Of a stretch of 64,000 nt of DNA, positions 35,231 through 43,476 are shown piece by piece. This DNA is from Halomonas organivorans (GTDB lineage: Bacteria > Pseudomonadota > Gammaproteobacteria > Pseudomonadales > Halomonadaceae). The stretch spans positions 1 through 64,000 of the forward strand of contig NZ_JACHXM010000013.1 in assembly GCF_014192055.1 (NCBI RefSeq), written 5' to 3'. Both the position numbers and the translations under genes were made by a program. The notes below the pieces were generated by a model, which ran no database searches, was not told where the DNA came from, and saw nothing but the letters and a program-made list of their open reading frames with translations. Position 1 is the stretch's first letter, and every line of letters starts with the position of its first letter.

Positions 35231-35246
35231 ATACTGCATTCAGTAT
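35231..35246. promoter_or_regulatory. LysR-type operator ATACTG-N4-CAGTAT
   Basis: An inverted repeat of 6-bp arms separated by 4 bases in the lysR/cupin intergenic region, 17 bp before the LysR start and 74 bp before the cupin start. Its position and symmetry fit a LysR recognition site that represses lysR and activates the cupin gene. Confidence 0.6.
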
Positions 35247-35319
35247 TTGCCACATAGTATACCCAATGCCCGGCTGCTACCTTTGCAGGCGTCAACGCCA
35301 CCAATCCAAGGAGAGCGTC

Positions 35320-35754
35320 ATGAGCGAATCATCCGAAGACATGCTGATCCAGCGCGCCGGTTCCGTTGAGGCCATCAAGGGGCCGAGCGACTGGTTCACC
35401 GGCACCGTCCGCATCGACAAGATCTTCAACGCGCCGGCTCCCTCCCGTCTGGGCATGGCCGTCGTCAACTTCGAGCCGGGCGCGCGTACCAACTGGCACA
35501 CCCATCCGCTGGGGCAAATGCTGCTGGTCACCGACGGCGTGGGATGGACCCAGTGCGAGGGTGGCCCGCGCACCGAGATTCGCCCGGGCGACATCATCTA
35601 CTGCAACTGCGGACGTCGTCACTGGCACGGTGCCACTGACACCACCTACATGCAGCACGTGGCCGTGCAGGAAGCCGAGAACGGCAGCCCGGTGACCTGG
35701 ATGGAGCCGGTCTCCGACGAGGACTATCTCGGCGGCCCGGTCAAGAAGGACTGA
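35320..35754 (+). CDS. Small cupin protein with His-His-Gln-His metal site
   Basis: A 144-residue single-domain cupin, cytoplasmic. Motif 1 is NWHTHPLGQMLLVTDGVGW with H60, H62 and Q66, where the usual glutamate is replaced by glutamine; motif 2 is RPGDIIYCNCGRRHWHGA with H101 or H103. This His/His/Gln/His pattern is known from the manganese-dependent cupin hydroxynitrile lyase group (for example the Granulicella enzyme) and relatives of carboxymuconolactone-linked cupins. The natural substrate is unknown. AAGGAGAG precedes ATG 35320. It is probably controlled by the divergent LysR. Confidence 0.82.
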   Translation: MSESSEDMLIQRAGSVEAIKGPSDWFTGTVRIDKIFNAPAPSRLGMAVVNFEPGARTNWHTHPLGQMLLVTDGVGWTQCEGGPRTEIRPGDIIYCNCGRRHWHGATDTTYMQHVAVQEAENGSPVTWMEPVSDEDYLGGPVKKD

Positions 35755-35792
35755 GACCTTTCCCTTCCGTTGCCATGCCAGGCCGCATTCTC

Positions 35793-36278
35793 TCAGTTGG
35801 CGTTGCTGTCCGGTGAGGCTGACCGCCAGGCCTGGGTACCCCACAGGGGCACGCTGCTCAGGGCGTGCTTGAAGCTGCCGTGGGTCTCCTTGGTGGTATA
35901 GGCCAGATAGAGCAGGGTCTGGCTGTCGGCGTCGAGGATTCGCCGCAGCTTGAGGCTCTTGAACAGCACGCTCTGGGAGCGGCGGTAGAGCAGCTCGCCG
36001 TCCGGCGAGGTGTCGATATCAGCGAGCATCGCCGCGGTGATCGGCCCGGTCTGGCGACAGGCCAGGCTGGTGTCTGACGGATCGGCCAGGTCGAGGTCGG
36101 CATCGATGTTGCTGAGATGGCAGGTCACGCCGGGAATCTTGGGATCGACGAGGCTATCGATCTTGATGTCCTTGGTGGTGAACAGGCCCAGCGAGACATC
36201 CCCGACCTCGTGACCGTCGTTGCAACCGGCCAGCCCCATCAGGAGCAGGCCGAGCAGGGTGGTGCGCAGTGTGAGCAT
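35793..36278 (-). CDS. creA: CreA-family lipoprotein
   Basis: A 161-residue protein with a lipoprotein signal (LLGLLLMGLAGCNDG), so the start at 36278 is chosen. The CreA domain is evident from GDVSLGLFTTKDIKIDSLVDPKIPGVTCHLSNIDA in parts, DPSDTSLACRQTGPI and SLKLRRILDADSQTLLYLAYTTKETHGSFKHALS. E. coli CreA is a small periplasmic protein without a well-defined role. It follows the dioxygenase-like gene by 11 bp, so they form an operon. Confidence 0.88.
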   Translation of the reverse strand: MLTLRTTLLGLLLMGLAGCNDGHEVGDVSLGLFTTKDIKIDSLVDPKIPGVTCHLSNIDADLDLADPSDTSLACRQTGPITAAMLADIDTSPDGELLYRRSQSVLFKSLKLRRILDADSQTLLYLAYTTKETHGSFKHALSSVPLWGTQAWRSASPDSNAN

Positions 36279-36289
36279 GGGGTATCCGG

Positions 36290-36655
36290 TCAATGGTCGA
36301 CGAACTGGCTCAGGTCGAGCGGGTGGCTGTGGCCCAGCCACATAGCGCCCTGGGTATGGTCGAAGTAGTCGTCGTCGGTGCCCAGGTGCACGAAGATGTC
36401 CAGATCGCCGCGATTCAGCGCCAGCCAGGGCACGATCTCGCCGAAGCGCTCGGGAGCGAAGGACAGCTGGCAGCTCCACAGCGGGTGGGGGCCCACCGGA
36501 CGCTCATGGAAGCGGCCCACCCGGATCTCGAAGTGCTCGGCGGCAGCCTCGGCGAGGCGACGCGCTTCGGCCAGGCCGGCGGCATCGCGATAGTAGAGAT
36601 GGGCGTGATAGTAGCGGATGCGGCTGGGGTCGATGAGCGCTGGGGTGTCTGGCAT
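36290..36655 (-). CDS. DOPA 4,5-dioxygenase-family protein
   Basis: A 121-residue protein of the DOPA 4,5-dioxygenase family (small ferredoxin-like fold). Conserved histidines are visible in YYHAHLYYRDA, GRFHERPVGPHPLWSCQLSF and the final HTQGAMWLGHSHPLDL. Fungal and plant-associated members cleave catechol rings of DOPA; the bacterial function is untested. AGGAG lies before ATG 36655. It leads the operon with creA. Confidence 0.85.
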   Translation of the reverse strand: MPDTPALIDPSRIRYYHAHLYYRDAAGLAEARRLAEAAAEHFEIRVGRFHERPVGPHPLWSCQLSFAPERFGEIVPWLALNRGDLDIFVHLGTDDDYFDHTQGAMWLGHSHPLDLSQFVDH

Positions 36656-36726
36656 GACGGTCTCCTGCTGGGGGACCCCAGGGTACCCGCTGCGCGGCGG
36701 CATCGCGAGACGGCGGCGCTGCCGGA

Positions 36727-37968
36727 TCATCCCCCGGGGATCGGCAGGGCCTCCAGCTGTACACCGTAGGCCCCCGGCGGCAACGACTTTTCCACCGAGA
36801 GGCGCAAGCCGCCGAGGTCGGGTTCGGCGAGGTCGATCAGCACCCCGGGGATGGCGGTCTTGCGTTCGTCGAGCTTGACCAGCACCCGAGGGCGGAGCGG
36901 CTGGTCGGGCACCTGGGCGACCACGATGCCGACCATGCCGTTGTTGAGTTCGACCAGGCTGCCGAGGGGGTAGAGGCCGATCCAGTCGATGAAGTGGTCG
37001 ACCAGCCGGCCATCGAAGTGGCAGCGACGCCCCTGGTAAAGGATGCCCAGGGCTTCGGTCGCCGGCCGGGCCGGGCTGTAGACGCGGTCACTGGTGATGG
37101 CGTCATAGGTATCGACGATGGCCAGTATGCGGGCGGTCTCATCGATGTCCCGGCCCGGCTTGCCATGCGGGTAACCGCTGCCGTCGAGGCGCTCGTGGTA
37201 GTCCCGGCAGGCGATCTTGACCGCCGTGGGCAGGTGGGGATCATGCTCGAGCATGGCGAAGCCATGCAGCACATGCCCCTGGACGTGCTGGAACTCCTCC
37301 TCGGAAAGAGGGCCGGGCTTGTCCAGTACCGCCTGGTCGAGGCGCATCTTGCCGACGTCATGCAGCAGGCCGGCGAGCCCGAGCTCCTCGAGTCGTGAAC
37401 GCTCGTAGCCCAGATGCTGACCGAAGGCCATGGCGAGGATGGCGACGTTGAGGCCGTGCTCCATCCGGTAGGCGACCCGGTGCTTGAGGCGGGTCAGCCA
37501 GACCAGGGTGTCGGGGACCACCTCCAGGGAAGCGATGAGCCGGCCGATCTCTCGCTGCAGCGTTGGCTGGCGGCGATACCAGTCGTGCTCGTCACGCATC
37601 AGGCGCAGGAGCGTGCGCTGGGTCTTGAAATACAGCTGCTCGGCATGCTGCACCTCGCGGGGATCGTCCGATGCGATCGCCGAACGGCGGCGCTCCTGGG
37701 GGGGAAAGGGCGTGAATTCGGCGGGATCCGGTGGCATCTGCAGCGCCGACAGGATGGCCTGCACCTGGGGTTGGGAGCGCTGAGGGTCGACATACACCGA
37801 GCGACAGTAGCTGCGCAGTCGGCGCAGGTCGGACTTTCCACGTTTCAGAAGGTGCGGCGGGACCATCCAGGGGCGATCGAGCGCCGCGATGTACATGCCG
37901 TTCTCGAGCAGGCTGACCGGCACCTCGACCAGGCGTGAGCCGCCCGGCGGTTCGGGGTCCTGTTGCAT
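36727..37968 (-). CDS. HD-GYP domain protein, probable cyclic-di-GMP phosphodiesterase
   Basis: A 413-residue cytoplasmic protein. The N-terminal DUF3391-like segment (about residues 10-110, VEVPVSLLENGMYIAALDRPW) precedes an HD-GYP domain (about 170-330) with EHGLNVAILAMAFG, GLLHDVGKMRLD (HD metal pair), HVLHGFAML and YHERLDGSGYPHG (the GYP motif intact). A short beta domain ends the chain. It should degrade cyclic di-GMP. ATG 37968 is chosen for GGAG 8 bases upstream. It stands 72 bp upstream of the dioxygenase gene on the same strand. Confidence 0.88.
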   Translation of the reverse strand: MQQDPEPPGGSRLVEVPVSLLENGMYIAALDRPWMVPPHLLKRGKSDLRRLRSYCRSVYVDPQRSQPQVQAILSALQMPPDPAEFTPFPPQERRRSAIASDDPREVQHAEQLYFKTQRTLLRLMRDEHDWYRRQPTLQREIGRLIASLEVVPDTLVWLTRLKHRVAYRMEHGLNVAILAMAFGQHLGYERSRLEELGLAGLLHDVGKMRLDQAVLDKPGPLSEEEFQHVQGHVLHGFAMLEHDPHLPTAVKIACRDYHERLDGSGYPHGKPGRDIDETARILAIVDTYDAITSDRVYSPARPATEALGILYQGRRCHFDGRLVDHFIDWIGLYPLGSLVELNNGMVGIVVAQVPDQPLRPRVLVKLDERKTAIPGVLIDLAEPDLGGLRLSVEKSLPPGAYGVQLEALPIPGG

Positions 37969-38060
37969 GACGCTATCTCCGGCTGTCATGGCCTGGGTAC
38001 AGTTATAGACCATCCGCCCTGGCGTCGTGGCCGCCAGCACCGGCATGCGCACTGCGGCAC

Positions 38061-38096
38061 ACGCCAGCGGCGACCCCTCGGGGTCGCCGCTGGCGT
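38061..38096 (-). terminator. Strong hairpin after the BCCT gene
   Basis: Two perfect 17-bp arms (38061-38077 and 38080-38096) directly abutting, 18 bp past the BCCT stop. No clear U-run follows, but the stem is very stable. Confidence 0.7.
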
Positions 38097-38114
38097 TCAG
38101 GCCGGTGAGGTTGC

Positions 38115-40166
38115 TCAGCTCAGGCTCAGGTCCCGGGGCGGCTCGCCCACCGAGCCCGGCATCGCCTGGACGTTGGCGTTGTCCTGATCGGCGAGGACCA
38201 GGAAGTGCAGGTGACGTTCGTACTCGGAGAGCACGTCGCCGATCACCTGGCCGCGTGTATAGCCGTTGAGATCCTTGTCCAGGCCACCCTCGTTGAGATA
38301 GACGTCGAGGCGCACGTAGTAGTCGTCGTCCACCGGGAGGAAGCTCGGGGTGCGCAGGCGGTGGGCCCGCACCTGGTAGACGAAGCTGGCGGCGTCGTCG
38401 AAGTCCACCTGCAGGGTCAGCTGGCGCAGCGGTTCGCCCTCGACCTCTTCTTCGGTCACCGAGGCCTGCTGCCCGCGCTGCTCGAGCTCCTCGGCGAACT
38501 GGTGCAGGGCCGGCCGGACGGCATGCTCGACGGTGGCGGCGGCGCCGGCGCGGTTCGAGGTGTCGAGCGCCCGGTCGAGTCGCTCGCGCCAGTCGCCGCC
38601 GGGAGCGGTACCGCTGACCTGGCGACGGGCGTCGGCCTTGGTACTCTCCAGCTTCAGGGCGCGGCTCATGCCGGCCATGATGGCGAAGATCACCAGCGAG
38701 AAGGGCAGGGCGGTAATCACCACCGCACTCTGCAGCGCCGAGAGGCCGCCGGCCATCAGCAGTGCCACGGTCACCAGGCCGATGGCCGCCGACCAGAAGA
38801 TGCGCAGGCGGATCGGGGCATCGTGATTCACGTCCGACAGGATGGAGGTGAAGTTGGCCAGCACCAGGGCGCCGGAGTCGGCCGAGGTGACGAAGAACAC
38901 GATGCCCAGGATGGTCACCACCGATGCGGTGACGCCGATGTAGGGATACTGCTCCAGGAAGGTGTAGATGGTCGTCTGCGGCGAGTTGAGCGCCTGCTCG
39001 CCCAGCGCGGCGATGCCCTGGTCGGCGACCATCTCGATGCCGCTGTTACCGAAGATCGACATCCACGCCATCATGAAACCGAGCGGCAGCAGCAGGGCGC
39101 CGAGCACGAATTCGCGAATGGTGCGGCCGCGCGAGATGCGGGCCAGGAACAGGCCGACGAAGGGTGTCCAGGCGATCCACCAGCCCCAGAAGAAGATGGT
39201 CCACCAGCCCTTCCACTGCTGGGCATCCGCGCCGGCGAAGGCGTAGGTGTCGAAGCTCTTGCCCACGAAGCCGCTCAGGTAGTCACCGGCGTTGAGCACC
39301 ATGGCGTCGAGCAGATGCAGGGTATCGCCCTGGAAGAGCACGAACAGCAGCAGGGCGGCGGCCAGCGCCATGTTGAACTCCGACAGCCGACGGATGCCCT
39401 TCTCGACGCCGGTGACCACCGAGATGGTGGCGAGTATCACTACCAGCACGATCAGCACCACCTGGGTCGCCAGGCTCTCGGGCACGCCGAACATGAAGGT
39501 CAGGCCGTAGTTCAGCTGCATCACGCCGATGCCGAGGCTGGTGGCGATGCCGAACACGGTGGAGATGACCGCGGTGATGTCCACGGCATTGCCGATCGGG
39601 CCGTTGATGCGCTTGCCGAGCAGCGGATAGAGGGCGCTGCGGATGGCCAGCGGCAGGCGATGGCGATAGCTGAAGTAGGCCAGCGCCATGCCCATCAGCA
39701 CGTACATGCCCCAGCCGGACAGCCCCCAATGGAGGAAGGTCTGGGGCACGGCGGCACGCAGCGCCGCGGCGCTCTCCGGCGCCATGTCAGGTGGGGCCAG
39801 GTAGTGCGACAGCGGCTCGGCGACGCAGAAGAACAGCAGGTCGATGCCGATGCCCGCGGCAAACAGCATCGAGGCCCAGGACACCAGCGAGAACTCGGGG
39901 CGCGCATGGTCCGGGCCGAGGCGTATGCTGCCGACGCGCGAGCAGCCGATGGCGACGACGAAGACCAGATAGGCCACCGCGGCCAGCATGTAATACCAGC
40001 CGAAGGTGTCATTCACCCAGGCCAGGCCGGCGTCGAAGAAGGCGCCGGCCTCCTCGGTGAACGTCATGGTCAGGACCAGGAACACCAGGATGCCAGCCAC
40101 ACTGCCGTGAAAGACGGTGCGGTTGATCCGGTCCCGGCGCTCGGGGAGGGCGGTGTTATCCGACAT
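38115..40166 (-). CDS. betT: BCCT-family transporter, BetT-like choline carrier
   Basis: A 683-residue inner-membrane protein with 12 membrane segments (about residues 15-515) and a long soluble C-terminal tail of about 160 residues. BCCT hallmarks are GIGIDLLFFCVAEPLSHY, HWGLSGWGMYVLMGMALAY and the conserved tryptophan region WWTIFFWGWWIAWTPFVGLFLARISRGRTIREF in parts. Size and tail match BetT, which imports choline for glycine betaine synthesis; the tail senses osmolarity in the family. AGGAG precedes ATG 40166. A BetI-like palindrome 41 bp upstream supports choline control. BetI, BetA and BetB genes are not in the window. Confidence 0.88.
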   Translation of the reverse strand: MSDNTALPERRDRINRTVFHGSVAGILVFLVLTMTFTEEAGAFFDAGLAWVNDTFGWYYMLAAVAYLVFVVAIGCSRVGSIRLGPDHARPEFSLVSWASMLFAAGIGIDLLFFCVAEPLSHYLAPPDMAPESAAALRAAVPQTFLHWGLSGWGMYVLMGMALAYFSYRHRLPLAIRSALYPLLGKRINGPIGNAVDITAVISTVFGIATSLGIGVMQLNYGLTFMFGVPESLATQVVLIVLVVILATISVVTGVEKGIRRLSEFNMALAAALLLFVLFQGDTLHLLDAMVLNAGDYLSGFVGKSFDTYAFAGADAQQWKGWWTIFFWGWWIAWTPFVGLFLARISRGRTIREFVLGALLLPLGFMMAWMSIFGNSGIEMVADQGIAALGEQALNSPQTTIYTFLEQYPYIGVTASVVTILGIVFFVTSADSGALVLANFTSILSDVNHDAPIRLRIFWSAAIGLVTVALLMAGGLSALQSAVVITALPFSLVIFAIMAGMSRALKLESTKADARRQVSGTAPGGDWRERLDRALDTSNRAGAAATVEHAVRPALHQFAEELEQRGQQASVTEEEVEGEPLRQLTLQVDFDDAASFVYQVRAHRLRTPSFLPVDDDYYVRLDVYLNEGGLDKDLNGYTRGQVIGDVLSEYERHLHFLVLADQDNANVQAMPGSVGEPPRDLSLS

Positions 40167-40202
40167 TCGCAATACTCCTGTCGCTTTGGGCGACTCTTTT
40201 TT

Positions 40203-40220
40203 TGAATGAACGTTCAAATA
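40203..40220. promoter_or_regulatory. BetI-like operator upstream of betT
   Basis: The perfect palindrome TGAACGTTCA (40207-40216) sits within TTGAATGAACGTTCAAATAA. It strongly resembles, from memory, the E. coli BetI site around GGACGTTCAAT. It lies 41 bp upstream of the betT ATG, over the likely promoter. Confidence 0.7.
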
Positions 40221-40306
40221 AAATACGCACATCCTCGCAAGGCTGCAACCGGGAGACCCGCCTGTGGCGAGCATGGCAAAGTAAAATGAGGAAAGCGGGC
40301 ACGAAA

Positions 40307-40328
40307 ACGCCCGGCATGAGCCGGGCGT
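40307..40328 (-). terminator. Terminator downstream of spy
   Basis: A 9-bp perfect stem (40307-40315 and 40320-40328) with an ATGA loop. On the minus strand it is followed by TTTT, giving a classic intrinsic terminator 32 bp past the spy stop. Confidence 0.8.
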
Positions 40329-40359
40329 CGAAGGAGGGAAGAAGAAGGGGGAGGAAGAC

Positions 40360-41064
40360 TTATTCGGCCGAAGGAGGCGTCGGCTCGGGGCCGCCATGGG
40401 AGCGGCCGTCGTCATGGTGACCGGGCCCGCGATGATGTCCTCGTCCGTCATGGGGTGGGCGCATGGTCTGCTCGAGCTCGGCGATCTGCTGCTCGGTCAG
40501 CAGCTCGGCCAGCGCCGCACGGTGTTCGTCGCGCAGGTCCTGCCAGGCCTGACGGCGGGCGTCGCGCGAGTCGAAGGACTGCTCCTTCAGCGCCTGGGCG
40601 TTGTCGATGAAGGACTGGCGAAGCTCGTCCAGTGACTGGCGGGTCTCGTCGTCGAGATCCCAGCCTTCGATCACCGCATCCACGCGGGCCTTGATGGCCT
40701 CTCGCGCTTCGGCACGATGCTCGGCGCGAAGCTCCTGGCGAGCCTTGTCGAGAGCCGCACGCTGCTCGTCGTCGAGGATCTCGTCGAGCTGCTCGCGGTA
40801 TTCCTGACGCAGCTCCTGCATGGCTTGACGATGCTCTCGCTGGGCTGCCGCGAGGGCTTCGCGGGTCTCGGCGTCGATGCCGGCACGCTCGAACAGCGCC
40901 TCGCGCTGTTCGGCGCGGTGCTCCTGGCCGGCGTGGAATGCGGGGCCCTTGGCATGATCTCCCGCCTCGCCGGGTGCGGCATTGGCGGAGAGCGCCAGCG
41001 GGGCAATGGCGGCGGCGAGCAGGGCGGGGGCAAACAGCTTGCGGGTCAGGCGCATCTTCTTCAT
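40360..41064 (-). CDS. Spy/CpxP-like periplasmic chaperone
   Basis: A 234-residue exported protein. The Sec signal ends at ALSANAAPG; the mature chain is almost wholly helical and charged, rich in Glu, Arg, Gln and Ala, with two Spy-like repeats (ETREALAAAQREHRQAM; RQAWQDLRDEHRAALAELLT) and a histidine-rich tail (HDGRGHHRGPGHHDDGRSHGG). Spy/CpxP proteins hold unfolded envelope proteins; the His-rich tail may bind metal. ATG 41064 is preferred to 41073 because AAGGA lies about 9 bases before it. GTGCAA repeats upstream point to BaeR control, as in E. coli spy. Confidence 0.82.
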   Translation of the reverse strand: MKKMRLTRKLFAPALLAAAIAPLALSANAAPGEAGDHAKGPAFHAGQEHRAEQREALFERAGIDAETREALAAAQREHRQAMQELRQEYREQLDEILDDEQRAALDKARQELRAEHRAEAREAIKARVDAVIEGWDLDDETRQSLDELRQSFIDNAQALKEQSFDSRDARRQAWQDLRDEHRAALAELLTEQQIAELEQTMRPPHDGRGHHRGPGHHDDGRSHGGPEPTPPSAE

Positions 41065-41116
41065 GTCGGGCATTCCTTGTGGCCTTGGGTTGACGCTTGC
41101 AGTGTCGTTGGCGCAG

Positions 41117-41155
41117 GTGCAAGGGGCGTGGACACAGGGTGCAAAGCCGGTGCAA
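41117..41155. promoter_or_regulatory. Phased GTGCAA repeats upstream of spy (probable BaeR box)
   Basis: GTGCAA occurs at 41117, 41139 and 41150, with a degenerate copy GTGGAC at 41128, so four elements fall on an 11-bp period. OmpR-family regulators bind such direct repeats. The same pair, including its CCG spacer, recurs at 44974-44990 upstream of baeS. Confidence 0.75.
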
Positions 41156-41285
41156 GGTTGCCGGCTCGCTCGCGGGATCATGGCATCAGGCTCGCGCATA
41201 CGGTGGGGCAATCACGTTCAATACTCCGGCGTCGTGGTGCCATAGCCTGGCCGGTATCGAGACGAGATACCGAGGACGCTTCCCC

Positions 41286-41876
41286 ATGACCGTAACCCTG
41301 TCGCTGTCCATGGCCGCCTTCGCGCTGGCGGCTTCCCTTTCTCCTGGCCCGGTGAACCTGGTGGCGCTGAGCGCCGGAATGCGGCACGGCTTTCGCGCCA
41401 GCCTGCGTCATGTCACCGGTGCGACCCTCGGCTTTACGCTACTGCTGGTGCTGATCGGCCTGGGCCTGCATGAGCTGTTGGCCCGCTGGCCGGGCATTCT
41501 CGGCGGGGTGCGCTGGGCCGGGGTGGCCTTCCTGCTCTACATGGCCTGGCGCCTCGCCGCGGATGATGGCCGGCTGCAGGCCAGCTCTCCCGGTGCGGCG
41601 CCGTCGTGGTGGGTAGGCGCGACCATGCAGTGGCTCAATCCCAAGGCCTGGTTGGCGTCGATGGCCGGGATGGGTGCCTATGCCGCCGGCGGTGAGCTCC
41701 ACCTGGTGGCCTGGTTCGCGACCCTGTACTTCGTGATCTGCTATCTGTCGATCGGCTGCTGGGCCTATGCCGGCGCCTGCCTGAAGCGCTTCGTGGATCG
41801 CCCGGCCCGGGTGCGCCGCTTCAACCGCGGCATGGCGTTGTTGCTGGCGGCGAGTGCGTGCTATCTGCTGTGGTGA
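41286..41876 (+). CDS. LysE/RhtB-family amino acid exporter
   Basis: A 196-residue inner-membrane protein with about six membrane segments. It has the family's N-terminal LAASLSPGPVNLVALSAGMRHG motif, the middle WAGVAFLLYMAWRLA segment, and WLNPKAWLASMAGMGAY. It probably exports an amino acid. It is divergent from spy and its last 16 bp overlap the convergent AraC gene, the plausible regulator. Confidence 0.88.
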   Translation: MTVTLSLSMAAFALAASLSPGPVNLVALSAGMRHGFRASLRHVTGATLGFTLLLVLIGLGLHELLARWPGILGGVRWAGVAFLLYMAWRLAADDGRLQASSPGAAPSWWVGATMQWLNPKAWLASMAGMGAYAAGGELHLVAWFATLYFVICYLSIGCWAYAGACLKRFVDRPARVRRFNRGMALLLAASACYLLW

Positions 41877-42694
41877 CCGGCGGCGTATTGCCCAGGGGTA
41901 GCCGCCTGCAGGCGCTTGAAGGTGCGCTGGAAATGCGCCTGGTCGGCGAAGCCGCAGTCCATGGCAACCTCGGCGATGGGCTGTCCGCTGCGCAGCTTGT
42001 GTCGGCCGAGCCGGATGCGTCGGTCGGTGAGGAAGGCATGGGGCGTCAAGCCATAGTGGGCCTTGAAGCGTCTCACCAGGTAAGAGCGAGACAGCCCGGC
42101 GGCGTGGCAGATGTCGTCCAGGCCGATGGCCTCGGTGCAGTGGGCCGCGATGTAGTCCGCCGCGCGGCGCAACCCCTCAGGATCGTCGCGGGAAGCCGGC
42201 ATCCGAGGCGCCAGCCGGCGCTGCATCTCGACGATCAGTGCGGTGGCCTCGGTTTCCCTGGCCAGGCGTGAGGCATCAGGATCGAAGAGGGTGTCACACA
42301 GCGTCACCAGGTGCCGATAGAGTGCCGGATGGCGACTCGAACGAGCGGTGAAGAGCTGGAGGTCGAGATGGTCGGGGGCGCCGAGCTCTCGTTGCAGTGC
42401 GCCGAGCCAGGCGTTGTCCAGATAGAGCATGTCGTACGACCAGGGGCGGTCGTCGATGGGGTTGCAGGCATGCACCACCTCGGGGTTCATGACCACCACG
42501 CTGCCCGGGACGACCGTTTCGTCATGGCCCTGGTTCCAGTAGGTGCTGCAGCCCCCGGTGATGGCGCCGATCGAGAAGGTCTCGTGACTGTGCCTGGCGT
42601 AGCAGACGCGCCGTCCATCGGTGACGCGGCGAGCCTCGAGAAACGGCAGCGCCGGGTCGTGCCAGAAGCGCAGGTGATCTTGGCGATGGCCCAT
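41861..42694 (-). CDS. AraC-family transcriptional regulator
   Basis: A 277-residue regulator with an N-terminal cupin-like sensing domain (about 1-150, with CYARHSHETFSIGAITGG and VPGSVVVMNPEVVHACNP) and a C-terminal double-HTH AraC domain (about 170-275, with ICHAAGLSRSYLVRRFKAHYGLTPHAF and CGFADQAHFQRTFKR). Regulators of this shape often control adjoining LysE exporters; the genes are convergent and overlap by 16 bp. Confidence 0.88.
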   Translation of the reverse strand: MGHRQDHLRFWHDPALPFLEARRVTDGRRVCYARHSHETFSIGAITGGCSTYWNQGHDETVVPGSVVVMNPEVVHACNPIDDRPWSYDMLYLDNAWLGALQRELGAPDHLDLQLFTARSSRHPALYRHLVTLCDTLFDPDASRLARETEATALIVEMQRRLAPRMPASRDDPEGLRRAADYIAAHCTEAIGLDDICHAAGLSRSYLVRRFKAHYGLTPHAFLTDRRIRLGRHKLRSGQPIAEVAMDCGFADQAHFQRTFKRLQAATPGQYAAGHHSR

Positions 42695-42762
42695 CTTGGC
42701 TCTCCCTGATCGATGGGCGACAGTCTAGGCGGTATCACCGCTGGCAGCGAGGCCGGGCCCTA

Positions 42763-43476
42763 TCACTCCTCCGGCTGGTACTTGTAGCCGACGCCGTAGA
42801 CCGAGCGGATGATCTCGCGTTCGGGCCACACCTCGGCGATCTTCTTGCGCAGCTTCTTGATGTGGCTATCCACGGTGCGTTCGGAAACGATGCGGTGGTC
42901 GCGATACATGTGATCCATCAGCTGCTCCCGGGAAAAGATGCGACCGGGCGACTGCATCATCACCCGCAGCAGCTGGAACTCGACGGCCGTCAATCCCAGG
43001 TCCTGGCCGTCGGCCAATGCCCGCCAGCCGTCCTCGTCGAGGCTCAGGGCCTGTTCGATGACGTTGTCGTCGATGCCCTCCGCGGCGCGGCTGCGGCGCA
43101 GCACGGCCCGGGCCCGCGCGACCACCTCGCGGGGACTGAAGGGCTTGCAGATGTAGTCGTCGGCGCCAAGCTCGAGTCCCAGCAGGCGGTCGACCTCCTC
43201 GACCCGGGCGGTGAGCATGATGATCGCCACCTTTGGCCAGCGCTGACGGATTTCACGGCACAGGGTCAGGCCGTCGGTGCCGGGCAGCATCAGGTCCAGC
43301 AAGACCAGCTCGGGGCGCGCCTCGCGCTCCTCCAGCCAGGGCAGCACGGCGTCGCCGTGGTCCAGATGATGCGGCGCGAAGCCGCTGCCCGACAGGTAGT
43401 CGGCCACCAGTCGGGCGATCTTGGGTTCGTCCTCGACGATCAGGACGGTATCGGTGTCGAGAGCCTGTGGGCTCAT
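42763..43476 (-). CDS. baeR: OmpR-family response regulator BaeR
   Basis: A 237-residue regulator closely resembling, from memory, E. coli BaeR: VLIVEDEPKIARLVADYL, LLDLMLPGTDGLTLCREIR (phospho-acceptor Asp), GADDYICKPFSPREVVAR and the winged-helix output with LTAVEFQLLRVM, SREQLMDHMY and YGVGYKYQPEE. BaeR responds to envelope stress and switches on spy and efflux genes. Its ATG overlaps the baeS stop by 4 bp (43473-43476). It probably binds the GTGCAA repeats found upstream of baeS and spy. Confidence 0.9.
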   Translation of the reverse strand: MSPQALDTDTVLIVEDEPKIARLVADYLSGSGFAPHHLDHGDAVLPWLEEREARPELVLLDLMLPGTDGLTLCREIRQRWPKVAIIMLTARVEEVDRLLGLELGADDYICKPFSPREVVARARAVLRRSRAAEGIDDNVIEQALSLDEDGWRALADGQDLGLTAVEFQLLRVMMQSPGRIFSREQLMDHMYRDHRIVSERTVDSHIKKLRKKIAEVWPEREIIRSVYGVGYKYQPEE

